From Thermodesulfobacteriota bacterium (GTDB taxonomy: Bacteria; Desulfobacterota; S145-22): a DNA stretch of 6,235 nt. Positions 1 through 5,976 of the stretch are shown here, one piece after another. The position numbers were made by a program, and so were the translations under genes. The stretch's first letter is position 1. Every line of letters begins with the position of its first letter. The DNA lies in contig JANTFN010000109.1 of NCBI GenBank assembly GCA_024763435.1, positions 1 to 6,235 of the forward strand, in the 5' to 3' direction. A model generated the notes under the pieces. That model saw nothing but the letters and a program-made list of their open reading frames with translations, had not been told where the DNA came from and did not search any database.

Positions 1-6
1 ATTTAA

Positions 7-13
7 ATGGAGG
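7..13 (+). promoter_or_regulatory. Ribosome binding site of the rubredoxin-like gene
   Basis: ATGGAGG lies seven bases before the ATG at 21. It supports that start for the small protein. The promoter, if any, lies upstream of the window. Confidence 0.7.
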
Positions 14-20
14 TTTTATC

Positions 21-215
21 ATGAAGACAACTTGGAGTTGCAGTAATTGTGGTTATGTCCTTGAAGCAGATACCCCACCTGAAAAATGTCCCTCCTGCGG
101 TCAGCAATGCGCCTTTACCGACGTTACCTGCTACACGCCGGAATGCGGCGGGCCTGAGTCAGGCAACATTGACCCGAAACTAATCAACACGCCGGAACAG
201 GGAATTAAACAGTAG
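21..215 (+). CDS. Small rubredoxin-like protein with extra C-terminal cysteines
   Basis: This is a 64-residue protein, probably a cytoplasmic one-electron carrier or small metal-binding protein. Two rubredoxin-type knuckles are visible: CSNCGY (Cys7, Cys10) and CPSCG (Cys23, Cys26). The 12-residue spacing between them is far shorter than in classical rubredoxin and resembles the rubredoxin domain at the end of rubrerythrins. They would bind one Fe (or Zn). Three more cysteines follow (30, 37 and 42, in CYTPECGG), then a polar NIDPKL tail, so a second metal or redox site is possible. There is no signal peptide. The start is supported by a good ribosome binding site. The flavoprotein gene begins 79 bp downstream, and no convincing terminator separates them, so cotranscription is plausible. 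Such carriers often serve rubrerythrins or flavoprotein reductases, but the partner here is inference. Confidence 0.85.
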   Translation: MKTTWSCSNCGYVLEADTPPEKCPSCGQQCAFTDVTCYTPECGGPESGNIDPKLINTPEQGIKQ

Positions 216-254
216 CAGGTAGTTCAACGGTTCCGTCAGGAAAATGTGACTTAT

Positions 255-263
255 GTGAATCAC
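255..263. repeat. Short inverted repeat GTGA-A-TCAC upstream of the flavoprotein gene
   Basis: A 9-bp palindrome, GTGAATCAC, lies about 30 bp before the flavoprotein start. A second ATGTGA copy sits just upstream at 244-249. The half-site TGTGA resembles those of Rex- or CRP/FNR-type operators, but the arm spacing fits none of these consensus sites. It is recorded only as a possible operator. Confidence 0.2.
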
Positions 264-284
264 GCTAACACGTCTTACAAAAAA

Positions 285-294
285 AGGAGGGGGT
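285..294 (+). promoter_or_regulatory. Strong ribosome binding site of the flavoprotein gene
   Basis: An A-run followed by AGGAGGGGG ends one base before the ATG at 295. The core AGGAGG lies four to five bases from the start, which is close but usable. It fixes the start of the flavoprotein, which then begins immediately before its N-terminal FAD-binding motif. Confidence 0.7.
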
Positions 295-1662
295 ATGTCC
301 AGAACTGAAAACTTACTCGTTATCGGCGGCGTTGCCGGAGGGATGAGCGCCGCGAGTAGTTTCAAACGAGCCAGACCGGATGCAAAGGTCACGGTTCTTG
401 AAAAGGATGGGCATATTTCATACGGGGCCTGCAGCCTTCCGTATTATATCGCGGATGTGGTAAAGGATATCCAGGATCTCATCGGATTCACGCCTGAAAC
501 CGCCATGAAGGAACGGGGAATCGACGTCAAGATCCACCATGAGGCCACGAAAATTGACCCGAAAGCAAAAATTGTATCGGTAACAGATCTGCAAAACAAC
601 CGCACACTGACCCTGCCCTATGATAAACTTGTTATCGCAACGGGCGGTGTCCCCATCATCCCGCCCTTCGGGGGTATCGCGCTTAAAAATATCTTTACGA
701 TACGCAATATCAACGACGGCCTGGCCATCAAAAAATTTATCGACGAAAAGGCCCCGAAACAGGCCGTCATCGTGGGCGGGGGCTATATCGGGATGGAAAT
801 GGCCGAATCTCTCCACAGCCGTGGGCTGAAGGCAACGGTTATTGAGAAAATGGATCGCGTTCTGGGGACCATGGACGCGGAGATTGCTCAAATTGTCGAG
901 AAAAAACTGAATGAAATGAACGTCTCACTTCAGAAAGAAACCTCTGTTGAGTCCTTTGAAGGCAATGGAAAAGTCGAAAAAGTCGTAACGGATAAAGGCG
1001 CCTTTCCCGCCGATTTTGTTATTCTTGCCGTCGGCGTTCGGCCCAATACGGACCTTGCCGCACAAGCCGGTATCACCATGGGTGCCCGCGGCGCCATTGG
1101 AATCAACGCGCACATGTGTACAAATATTCCGGACATCTATGCCGCCGGAGACTGCGCGGAAACCATTCACCTTGTTACGGGGGGAAAAACCTACATCCCT
1201 CTTGGCTCCACGGCCAATAAACAAGGCCGGGTTGCCGGGGAAAACGCGGGGGGAAAAGAGACTACCTTCGAGGGGGTCGTGGGAACAGCCGTCACTAAGA
1301 TATTTAATCTTGAAGTGGCTCGGACAGGCCTGACCGCCCTGGATGCCGAAAGAGAAAAACTCGATTTCTTCAGCACAACGATTAAAAACCGTTCCCGCGC
1401 CAGTGCCTACCCTGCCGGTAAACCTATCACCATTACGCTGATCGCGGAGCAACAAACAGGTCGGCTGTTAGGCGCGCAAATGGCTGGCGAGGAGGGTGTC
1501 GCGCACAGGATTGACACTCTTGCCACAGCGCTCTATCATGGGGCGGGGCTTGAAGATGTTGCCCGGCTGGATCTTGCCTACGCGCCTCCCTTTGCAACCG
1601 TCTGGGATCCCATTCTCATCGCGGCGAATGTGGCGTTGAAAAAATTAAGGGCTAAGGGCTAA
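295..1662 (+). CDS. FAD-dependent CoA-disulfide reductase / NADH oxidase family protein
   Basis: This 455-residue cytoplasmic flavoprotein uses NAD(P)H to reduce a disulfide (CoA disulfide or a related thiol), O2, or a small iron protein. The FAD-binding Rossmann motif GGVAGG is at 11-16, with an acidic strand end at Glu36. The active-site segment SYGACSLPYY (42-51) keeps the family's redox cysteine (Cys46), but Ser replaces the usual Gly after it. The pyridine-nucleotide motif GGGYIG is at 161-166, followed by VIEK; Glu184 suggests NADH preference. The second FAD motif, YAAGD, is at 282-286. The dimerisation domain holds Tyr372 and the YAPP motif at 429-432, matching the tyrosines known from CoA-disulfide reductases. 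Length is normal, and there is no C-terminal rhodanese domain. Redox neighbours suggest it may act as reductase for rubredoxin-like carriers, but substrate cannot be assigned. The last residues and stop codon fall inside a heptad repeat. Confidence 0.9.
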   Translation: MSRTENLLVIGGVAGGMSAASSFKRARPDAKVTVLEKDGHISYGACSLPYYIADVVKDIQDLIGFTPETAMKERGIDVKIHHEATKIDPKAKIVSVTDLQNNRTLTLPYDKLVIATGGVPIIPPFGGIALKNIFTIRNINDGLAIKKFIDEKAPKQAVIVGGGYIGMEMAESLHSRGLKATVIEKMDRVLGTMDAEIAQIVEKKLNEMNVSLQKETSVESFEGNGKVEKVVTDKGAFPADFVILAVGVRPNTDLAAQAGITMGARGAIGINAHMCTNIPDIYAAGDCAETIHLVTGGKTYIPLGSTANKQGRVAGENAGGKETTFEGVVGTAVTKIFNLEVARTGLTALDAEREKLDFFSTTIKNRSRASAYPAGKPITITLIAEQQTGRLLGAQMAGEEGVAHRIDTLATALYHGAGLEDVARLDLAYAPPFATVWDPILIAANVALKKLRAKG

Positions 1663-1709
1663 GGGCTAAAGGATAGGAACTGAGGGCTAAGAACTGAGGG
1701 TATGAAAGG
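1647..1709 (+). repeat. Purine-rich 7-bp tandem repeat (AAGGGCT)n, degenerating downstream
   Basis: Three perfect AAGGGCT units (1647-1667) are followed by about six degenerate units in the same 7-bp register, such as AGGAACT, GAGGGCT, AAGAACT and GAGGGTA. AACTGAGGG recurs at 1678-1686 and 1692-1700, a 14-bp step. The tract starts inside the flavoprotein gene, encodes its last residues (RAKG) and supplies the TAA at 1660-1662. The graded decay suggests slippage expansion followed by mutation. Confidence 0.85.
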
Positions 1710-1754
1710 GAAAGAGAAACATTGCGTGCAACAAAACACCTTACAAACTGGTTT

Positions 1755-1789
1755 ACCTTCAGACTTCTACCTTCTACCTTCTACCTTAA
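1755..1789 (+). repeat. Pyrimidine-rich 7-bp tandem repeat (ACCTTCT)n
   Basis: Five units in strict 7-bp register can be read: ACCTTCA, GACTTCT, ACCTTCT, ACCTTCT and ACCTTAA. The complement reads as an AAGGTAG-type heptad, related to the AAGGGCT heptad at 1647-1709 but in opposite orientation, 45 bp away. AAGG and CCTT blocks could pair once per heptad in RNA with mismatches between. The tract ends 11 bases before the ribosome binding site of the rubrerythrin gene. Confidence 0.85.
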
Positions 1790-1800
1790 AAAAACCCTCT

Positions 1801-1805
1801 TGGAG
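1801..1805 (+). promoter_or_regulatory. Ribosome binding site that fixes the TTG start of rubrerythrin
   Basis: TGGAG sits six bases before the TTG at 1812. No in-frame ATG lies near the N-terminus of the reading frame, and the first diiron ligand helix begins within about 12 residues, so the TTG start is the best choice. Confidence 0.6.
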
Positions 1806-1811
1806 TAAAAA

Positions 1812-2303
1812 TTGAGCACACTGCAAAATATTTATAAAACGATCTACGAAGGCGAAGCAAAGGCCGTTCTCAGGCTTCGCGCCTTCAGCAAAATTGCCGC
1901 GGCGGAGGAATTGCCGCAAATTGCGAAGCTCTTTACGGCTATCGCGGCATCTGAAGAGGTTCACGGAACAAGGGCGCTGCGCAAGCTTGGAACCCTAAAG
2001 GGAACAGAGCAAAACCTCAAGGCAAGTTTCGAATCGGAGCGGGACATAGCGGAATCTGCCTATGAAAATTTTCTAAAACAGGCCTATGAGGAAGGCGACA
2101 AGGCCGCCCAGACCCTCTTCAGTCAGAGCCGGGACGTCGAGAAAACACACGCCGCGCTTTATAAAAAGGCAATGGGGCACCTCATGGAAGAAAGAGAAAC
2201 CACTTATTACGTCTGCCAGGTCTGCGGTTATGTGTCGGATGGTACTCTGCCCGATACCTGCCCGGTCTGCGGGGCGAAAAGTGAAAAATTTGAAACCCTA
2301 TAA
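1812..2303 (+). CDS. rbr: Rubrerythrin (diiron domain plus C-terminal rubredoxin domain)
   Basis: Rubrerythrins are cytoplasmic non-haem iron proteins of anaerobes that reduce hydrogen peroxide to water with electrons from NAD(P)H via rubredoxin-type carriers. This 163-residue protein has the full architecture. A four-helix ferritin-like domain covers about 1-125, with ligand candidates in EGE (13-15), EE (32-33), the SEEVH segment (Glu48, His51), EEG (93-95) and the DVEKTH segment (Glu110, His113). The C-terminal rubredoxin domain has CQVCGY (Cys135, Cys138) and CPVCGA (Cys150, Cys153). It is slightly shorter than the classical roughly 190-residue form. The gene uses a TTG start behind a TGGAG site. 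It opens a run of three diiron genes and lies 149 bp after the flavoprotein gene, the gap holding two heptad repeat tracts. The N-terminal FD-type diiron ligands were assigned by eye, so exact ligand identities are approximate. Confidence 0.93.
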   Translation: MSTLQNIYKTIYEGEAKAVLRLRAFSKIAAAEELPQIAKLFTAIAASEEVHGTRALRKLGTLKGTEQNLKASFESERDIAESAYENFLKQAYEEGDKAAQTLFSQSRDVEKTHAALYKKAMGHLMEERETTYYVCQVCGYVSDGTLPDTCPVCGAKSEKFETL

Positions 2304-2305
2304 GA

Positions 2306-2324
2306 CGTCGTTTTTCAAACGGCG
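2306..2324 (+). other. Hairpin between rubrerythrin stop and the next ribosome binding site
   Basis: CGTCGTTT (2306-2313) pairs with AAACGGCG (2317-2324) over eight base pairs including one G-U, around a TTC loop. It begins three bases after the stop codon and ends just before the AAAGGAG of the next gene. No T-run follows, so it is not an intrinsic terminator. It could mark a processing or stability point between cotranscribed genes. Confidence 0.45.
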
Positions 2325-2339
2325 GAAAGGAGAAAACCA

Positions 2340-2873
2340 ATGACCCATCAGGAAAACAGGGCGCTGGAGATGCTGAAAACAGCCCTTGACATGGAAGAAA
2401 AAGGGGAGATTTTTTACAAAAAGGCCGCTGGCGACAGCACCAATGCGCTTGGCAGGGAAATCTTCGAAACCCTGATGAAAGATGAAAGGGTTCACCATGA
2501 AAGGATACAGAAGATCTATAATACCCTTACAGCTCAAAACAAGTGGACGGATGAATGGAAATCCCTCGGCACGGGCCACAAGGATGTTCGTGAGCTTTTT
2601 CAGGAGATGGCCGTTGCGCACGGTAAAACCCTCCAGGCCGATCCGAATGACCTTCAGGCACTTGATGTCGGCATCGACTTTGAATACAAAACAATGAAAT
2701 TTTACGAAGAGCATCTCCAGAAGGCCGCTGAGCCCCTGGAAAAAGAATTTACCGAAAAAATGGCTGCCGAAGAACGGGGACATTACACCGCTTTAAAAGA
2801 CATGAAATTCTATCTGACAGATCCCGCCGCCTGGTATCAGGAAAGGGAGCACAGCGGGCTGGACGGCGCATAA
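2340..2873 (+). CDS. Rubrerythrin-like ferritin-family diiron protein, no rubredoxin domain (first copy)
   Basis: This 177-residue ferritin-like protein is of the COG1633 type. Two helix pairs each carry a diiron half-site. The first has Glu19/Glu20 (in DMEEKGEIFY) and Glu49 with His52 (DERVH). The second has Glu115 (DFEYK) and Glu145 with His148 (EERGH). The C-terminus carries DPAAWYQEREHSGLDGA, a WY-containing tail frequently seen in this group. No CxxC motif is present, so the electron-delivery domain is missing and an external carrier is required. Proposed roles in the family are peroxide or O2 reduction and iron handling; the exact activity is unproven. It follows the rubrerythrin by 36 bp with a strong AAAGGAG site (2326-2332), and precedes the second copy by 27 bp, consistent with one operon. 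Confidence 0.88.
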   Translation: MTHQENRALEMLKTALDMEEKGEIFYKKAAGDSTNALGREIFETLMKDERVHHERIQKIYNTLTAQNKWTDEWKSLGTGHKDVRELFQEMAVAHGKTLQADPNDLQALDVGIDFEYKTMKFYEEHLQKAAEPLEKEFTEKMAAEERGHYTALKDMKFYLTDPAAWYQEREHSGLDGA

Positions 2874-2900
2874 GCTATTCTTTTTTAACTGGAGGCTGTT

Positions 2901-3407
2901 ATGACTATTGAAGAAGCCATTAAAACCGCTCTGAACTACGAAAGCCGTATCCGCGATCTGTACAGTACCGCGGCCCGTGAGACGGAATCTCCTGAGGAAA
3001 AACGATTCTTCCAGATGCTTTCCAACGACGAGCAAAGCCATTTTACCTATCTTCAGGAAAAACTGGACCAATGGAAGCAATCAGGGGCCCTTACGGTCAC
3101 GTCTCTCAACTCAGAAATTCCCCCGGCCGCAAACCTGAATAAAAACCTGAAGGCTGTAAAAGAAAAATTATCTGAAGCAGACCGCGGAGACTTAAAACAG
3201 ATGTTCAGCAAGGCCCTGAAGGCCGAGATTGAAACATCTGCATTCTACAGAGGTCTTGTTGACACCCTCGAAGGCTCGGCGGGAGAGATGTTTGCGCGTT
3301 TTCTCGAAATCGAAGAAAACCATGTTGCCGCCGTCGAAGCGGAGCTGAATTTTCTTAACCAGAGCGGCACTATTTACGATATCCGGGAGTTTACCCTGGA
3401 TGGTTAA
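2901..3407 (+). CDS. Rubrerythrin-like ferritin-family diiron protein, no rubredoxin domain (second copy)
   Basis: This 168-residue ferritin-like protein has two diiron half-sites: Glu14 (NYESR) with Glu44 and His47 (DEQSH), and Glu109/Glu111 (AEIETS) with Glu138 and His141 (EENH). The halves are joined by a polar linker at about 64-95 (including a PPAANLN segment), and there are no cysteine knuckles. It is clearly diverged from the gene at 2340 rather than a recent duplicate. The family role is peroxide/O2 detoxification or iron handling in the cytoplasm. The start has GGAGG at 2891-2895, five bases upstream. Its last 8 bases overlap the start of the OFOR gamma-alpha gene, so translation of the two is probably coupled. 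This ties the diiron protein directly to an O2-labile enzyme, suggesting a protective or electron-linked function; that is inference. Confidence 0.87.
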   Translation: MTIEEAIKTALNYESRIRDLYSTAARETESPEEKRFFQMLSNDEQSHFTYLQEKLDQWKQSGALTVTSLNSEIPPAANLNKNLKAVKEKLSEADRGDLKQMFSKALKAEIETSAFYRGLVDTLEGSAGEMFARFLEIEENHVAAVEAELNFLNQSGTIYDIREFTLDG

Positions 3408-5106
3408 ACGGAATTCATCAAAAACCATCTGTATCGGAGGTGAAGCAGGACAGGGGCTGGTCACCATCGGGCAGCTGCTCTGCAAGGCCCTTGTCAGGAG
3501 TGGGTATCACATCGTCATTACCCAGAGCTATCAATCCAGGATCCGCGGCGGTCACAATGACTTCTTTATAAGAACCAGCGTGGACCCTGTCGCCGCGCCT
3601 TCGAAAACTACCGACCTGCTCATTGCCCTTGACCAGGCATCTATTTCCGAGCATGGCCATTTGATGAACAGAGACGGACTCGTTGTTTTAGATGCCATCC
3701 TTGATCCGGAAACTCACCATGCCCTGAAGGTCCCCTTCAAAGACCTCGCGGGTGATGGCTTTTTGAACATCGCTGCCCTTACCATTGCCGGGGCTCTCCT
3801 CGGCCTTAACGAGTCCCTTATACAAAAACTCATCAGCGACACCTTTCATAAAAAAGACAAAGCGATCTTAGAAGAAAACCTCCTTGTTTTCGAAAAGGCC
3901 TTGAAATGGGTCAGAGAAGCCGCCCCTGCCTTCGAAGGATTACCACCCGCTTCCCCAAAGGGTCCCAGGCGCCTGATGCTGAATGGGAACGAGGCCATCG
4001 CCCTCGGGGCTATCGCCGCCGGCGTCAGAAGCGGTTTTTTCTACCCGATGACCCCTGCCACCTCCATTATGCTGACCTTTATTAAACATGCCAGAACCAT
4101 GGGAATCGTGTTCGAGCAGGCGGAAGATGAAATTGCCGCCGTGAACATGGCTATCGGGGCCTCTTTCTGTGGCGCCCCCAGCCTCGTGGCGACATCAGGG
4201 GGAGGATTCGCCCTCATGGCCGAAGGGATCAGCCTGGCGGCCATGACGGAAACACCCCTCGTCATCGCTGTCGCCCAGCGTCCAGGCCCCGCCACGGGCT
4301 TGCCCACGCGGACGGAGCAGGGAGACCTTCTGTTTGTCCTGCACAGTGGCCACGGGGAGTTTCCAAGGGCAATCTTCGCCCCTGGGGATGTGGAGGAATG
4401 CTTTTCCCTTACCCAAAAGGCCTTCGAGATATCGGAAAAGTCTCAGGGGCCCGCCTTTGTCCTGACAGACCAGTTTCTTGCCGATTCCTACCGGGCGGTT
4501 TTACCTTTCGACAGGATTGACACCAAACCTTTACAATCGGTCGCTCACGCACCCGACACCAAAACGCCGTATCAGCGTTACGCCCTCACCCCGGATGGCC
4601 TCTCACCGCGCCTTTACCCTGGCATGAGCCATCACCTTGTCATAGCAGACAGCGACGAACACACGGAGGATGGGCATATCACCGAGGATTTAAGCATCCG
4701 GAAAAAGATGGTTGAAAAACGCCTGAAAAAGACGGCCCTCCTTCTTTCCGAACGCATCCCGCCTTCCTTTACCGGAGACAGCCACCCCCATGTTCTTTTT
4801 ATTTGCTGGGGCTCCGCCAAAGGGGCCGTCGAAGAAGCGGCCGAACGTCTGAGGACGCCATCCCTGCGAACGGCAACCCTCCATTTTTCGCAGGTCTGGC
4901 CCCTTGCCCCCGACGATTTTCTGCCGGTTATTCAGTCAGCCGGGGTTGTTGTAAGTGTCGAAGGAAACGCGACAGGCCAATTCGCGGGGATTTTACAGCG
5001 TGAAACCGGCCTTCGCCTGGAAAAACAAATCACAAGATACGACGGGCTTCCTCTGACACCGTCCTACATCCTCAGCGCCTTTGAAAAAATAGACGAGGGT
5101 CATTAA
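3400..5106 (+). CDS. korA: 2-oxoacid:ferredoxin oxidoreductase, fused gamma-alpha subunit
   Basis: This is the larger subunit of a two-subunit OFOR, which interconverts a 2-oxoacid plus CoA with acyl-CoA, CO2 and reduced ferredoxin. The N-terminal gamma domain (about 1-175) has GGEAGQGL at 13-20 and the QSRIRGG motif at 45-51. The alpha domain begins near 190, with YPMTPAT at 215-221, QAEDE at 240-244, a glycine-rich TSGGGF at 265-270 and PTRTEQGDL at 302-310. The EHTEDGHITED segment (420-430) is typical of KorA-type subunits. The C-terminal domain (about 463-568) has the CWGSAKG strand-loop (469-475), VEGNATGQ (520-527) and the YDGLP...TPSYI stretch near 547-557. At 568 residues it has normal fused length. 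The substrate (2-oxoglutarate, pyruvate or broad) cannot be set from sequence alone, so the symbol is provisional. The start overlaps the previous gene by 8 bp, and the beta subunit follows after 2 bp. Confidence 0.92.
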   Translation: MVKRNSSKTICIGGEAGQGLVTIGQLLCKALVRSGYHIVITQSYQSRIRGGHNDFFIRTSVDPVAAPSKTTDLLIALDQASISEHGHLMNRDGLVVLDAILDPETHHALKVPFKDLAGDGFLNIAALTIAGALLGLNESLIQKLISDTFHKKDKAILEENLLVFEKALKWVREAAPAFEGLPPASPKGPRRLMLNGNEAIALGAIAAGVRSGFFYPMTPATSIMLTFIKHARTMGIVFEQAEDEIAAVNMAIGASFCGAPSLVATSGGGFALMAEGISLAAMTETPLVIAVAQRPGPATGLPTRTEQGDLLFVLHSGHGEFPRAIFAPGDVEECFSLTQKAFEISEKSQGPAFVLTDQFLADSYRAVLPFDRIDTKPLQSVAHAPDTKTPYQRYALTPDGLSPRLYPGMSHHLVIADSDEHTEDGHITEDLSIRKKMVEKRLKKTALLLSERIPPSFTGDSHPHVLFICWGSAKGAVEEAAERLRTPSLRTATLHFSQVWPLAPDDFLPVIQSAGVVVSVEGNATGQFAGILQRETGLRLEKQITRYDGLPLTPSYILSAFEKIDEGH

Positions 5107-5108
5107 AG

Positions 5109-5963
5109 ATGTCAACACTTAAGGATTATGGCTCATTTGAAACGGCCTGGTGCCCGGGGTGTGGTAATTTTTCTATCCTGAAGGCAGTCAAACAGGCCCT
5201 GGTTCAATGCAACCTCGCCCCACATGATGTCCTTTTCGTATCCGGCATCGGGCAGGCCGCAAAAGCGCCTCATTACCTTCATGCGAATGTCTTTAACGGG
5301 CTGCATGGGCGCTCCCTGCCCGTGGCAACCGGCGCAAAACTTGCCAACCCTCACCTCACCGTCATTGCGGAAAGCGGGGACGGTTGTAATTATGGCGAGG
5401 GCGGCAACCACTTCCTTGCCGCTATTCGAAGAAATATTGATATCACCCTGCTCGTTCATGACAACCGCGTTTACGGTCTGACAAAAGGACAGGCAAGCCC
5501 GACATCCCCGGAAGGATTTGTTTCGAAGGCGCAACCGGACGGCAACCCGTCCCTCCCCTTCAACCCTGTTGCCGTTGCCACGGTCATGCAAGCGGGATTT
5601 GTCGCGCGGGGATTCGCGGGCGAAATGGCGCACCTGACCGATCTTATCTGCCAGGCAATCGCCCACAAGGGATTTTCCCTTGTGGATATTTTGCAGCCCT
5701 GTGTTTCCTTCAATCGGCTTAACACATTTTCCTGGTATCAGGAACATTGCAGGAAGTTGGAAAACTCCTATGACCCTACCAATCAGCGGGGCGCGCTTGA
5801 CGTGGCCATGATGGATGAAAACAGGCTCCCCATTGGCGTGATTTACAGAAATAAACGCCCTTCTTTCAAAGAAAAAGCTGAAGGGTCATCCAGCGAGCGG
5901 GCCTTTGGTCTTCAGCCCTTTAACCAGGCGCTCTTTGAGGAAGTCCTGGCCCATTACTACTAA
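5109..5963 (+). CDS. korB: 2-oxoacid:ferredoxin oxidoreductase, beta (TPP-binding) subunit
   Basis: This 284-residue partner of the preceding subunit carries thiamine diphosphate and an iron-sulfur cluster. The N-terminal WCPGCGN motif gives Cys15 and Cys18. The TPP/Mg motif is GDGCNYGEGGNHF (90-102), with the second Asn-bearing part HDNRVYGLTKGQ at 117-128. The QPCVSFN segment gives Cys198. In characterised OFORs four cysteines hold a [4Fe-4S] cluster. The third is expected in the SGIGC context, but here the sequence reads VSGIGQAAK, with Gln49 in place of Cys. The residue after GDG is Cys93 rather than the common Asp. Both may mark a subfamily rather than decay, since the reading frame is intact and other motifs are strong. 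An ATG two bases after the previous stop, with GAGG at 5095-5098, indicates tight coupling. The next gene has its own promoter. Confidence 0.92.
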   Translation: MSTLKDYGSFETAWCPGCGNFSILKAVKQALVQCNLAPHDVLFVSGIGQAAKAPHYLHANVFNGLHGRSLPVATGAKLANPHLTVIAESGDGCNYGEGGNHFLAAIRRNIDITLLVHDNRVYGLTKGQASPTSPEGFVSKAQPDGNPSLPFNPVAVATVMQAGFVARGFAGEMAHLTDLICQAIAHKGFSLVDILQPCVSFNRLNTFSWYQEHCRKLENSYDPTNQRGALDVAMMDENRLPIGVIYRNKRPSFKEKAEGSSSERAFGLQPFNQALFEEVLAHYY

Positions 5964-5976
5964 ATATATTTTTTGG

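Noticed and set aside
418..1455. Two - strand open frames opposite the flavoprotein gene
   Set aside because: They show no motifs and are fully antisense to a convincing FAD/NAD-binding protein.
1722..1731. TTGC-GT-GCAA palindrome between the two heptad tracts as an operator
   Set aside because: It is only four base pairs per arm, with no matching promoter hexamers around it; too short to support.
1647..1789. CRISPR-like array
   Set aside because: The repeat unit is 7 bp in direct tandem with no spacers and no cas genes; this is a microsatellite-type tract.
2298..2783. - strand open frame of 161 codons opposite the first COG1633-type gene
   Set aside because: Its Phe-rich translation is the expected antisense of Lys/Glu-rich helices; there is no family signature.
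5133..5747. Long open frame on the - strand opposite the OFOR beta gene
   Set aside because: It lies wholly opposite a well-supported gene with strong family motifs, and its translation shows no recognisable domain; it is a codon-usage shadow.
5924..5974. Intrinsic terminator after OFOR beta (CCAGG/CCTGG repeat followed by a T-run)
   Set aside because: The 5-bp arms are 16 bases apart inside the coding sequence, and the T-run begins about 19 bases after the second arm, so the geometry is wrong for an intrinsic terminator.
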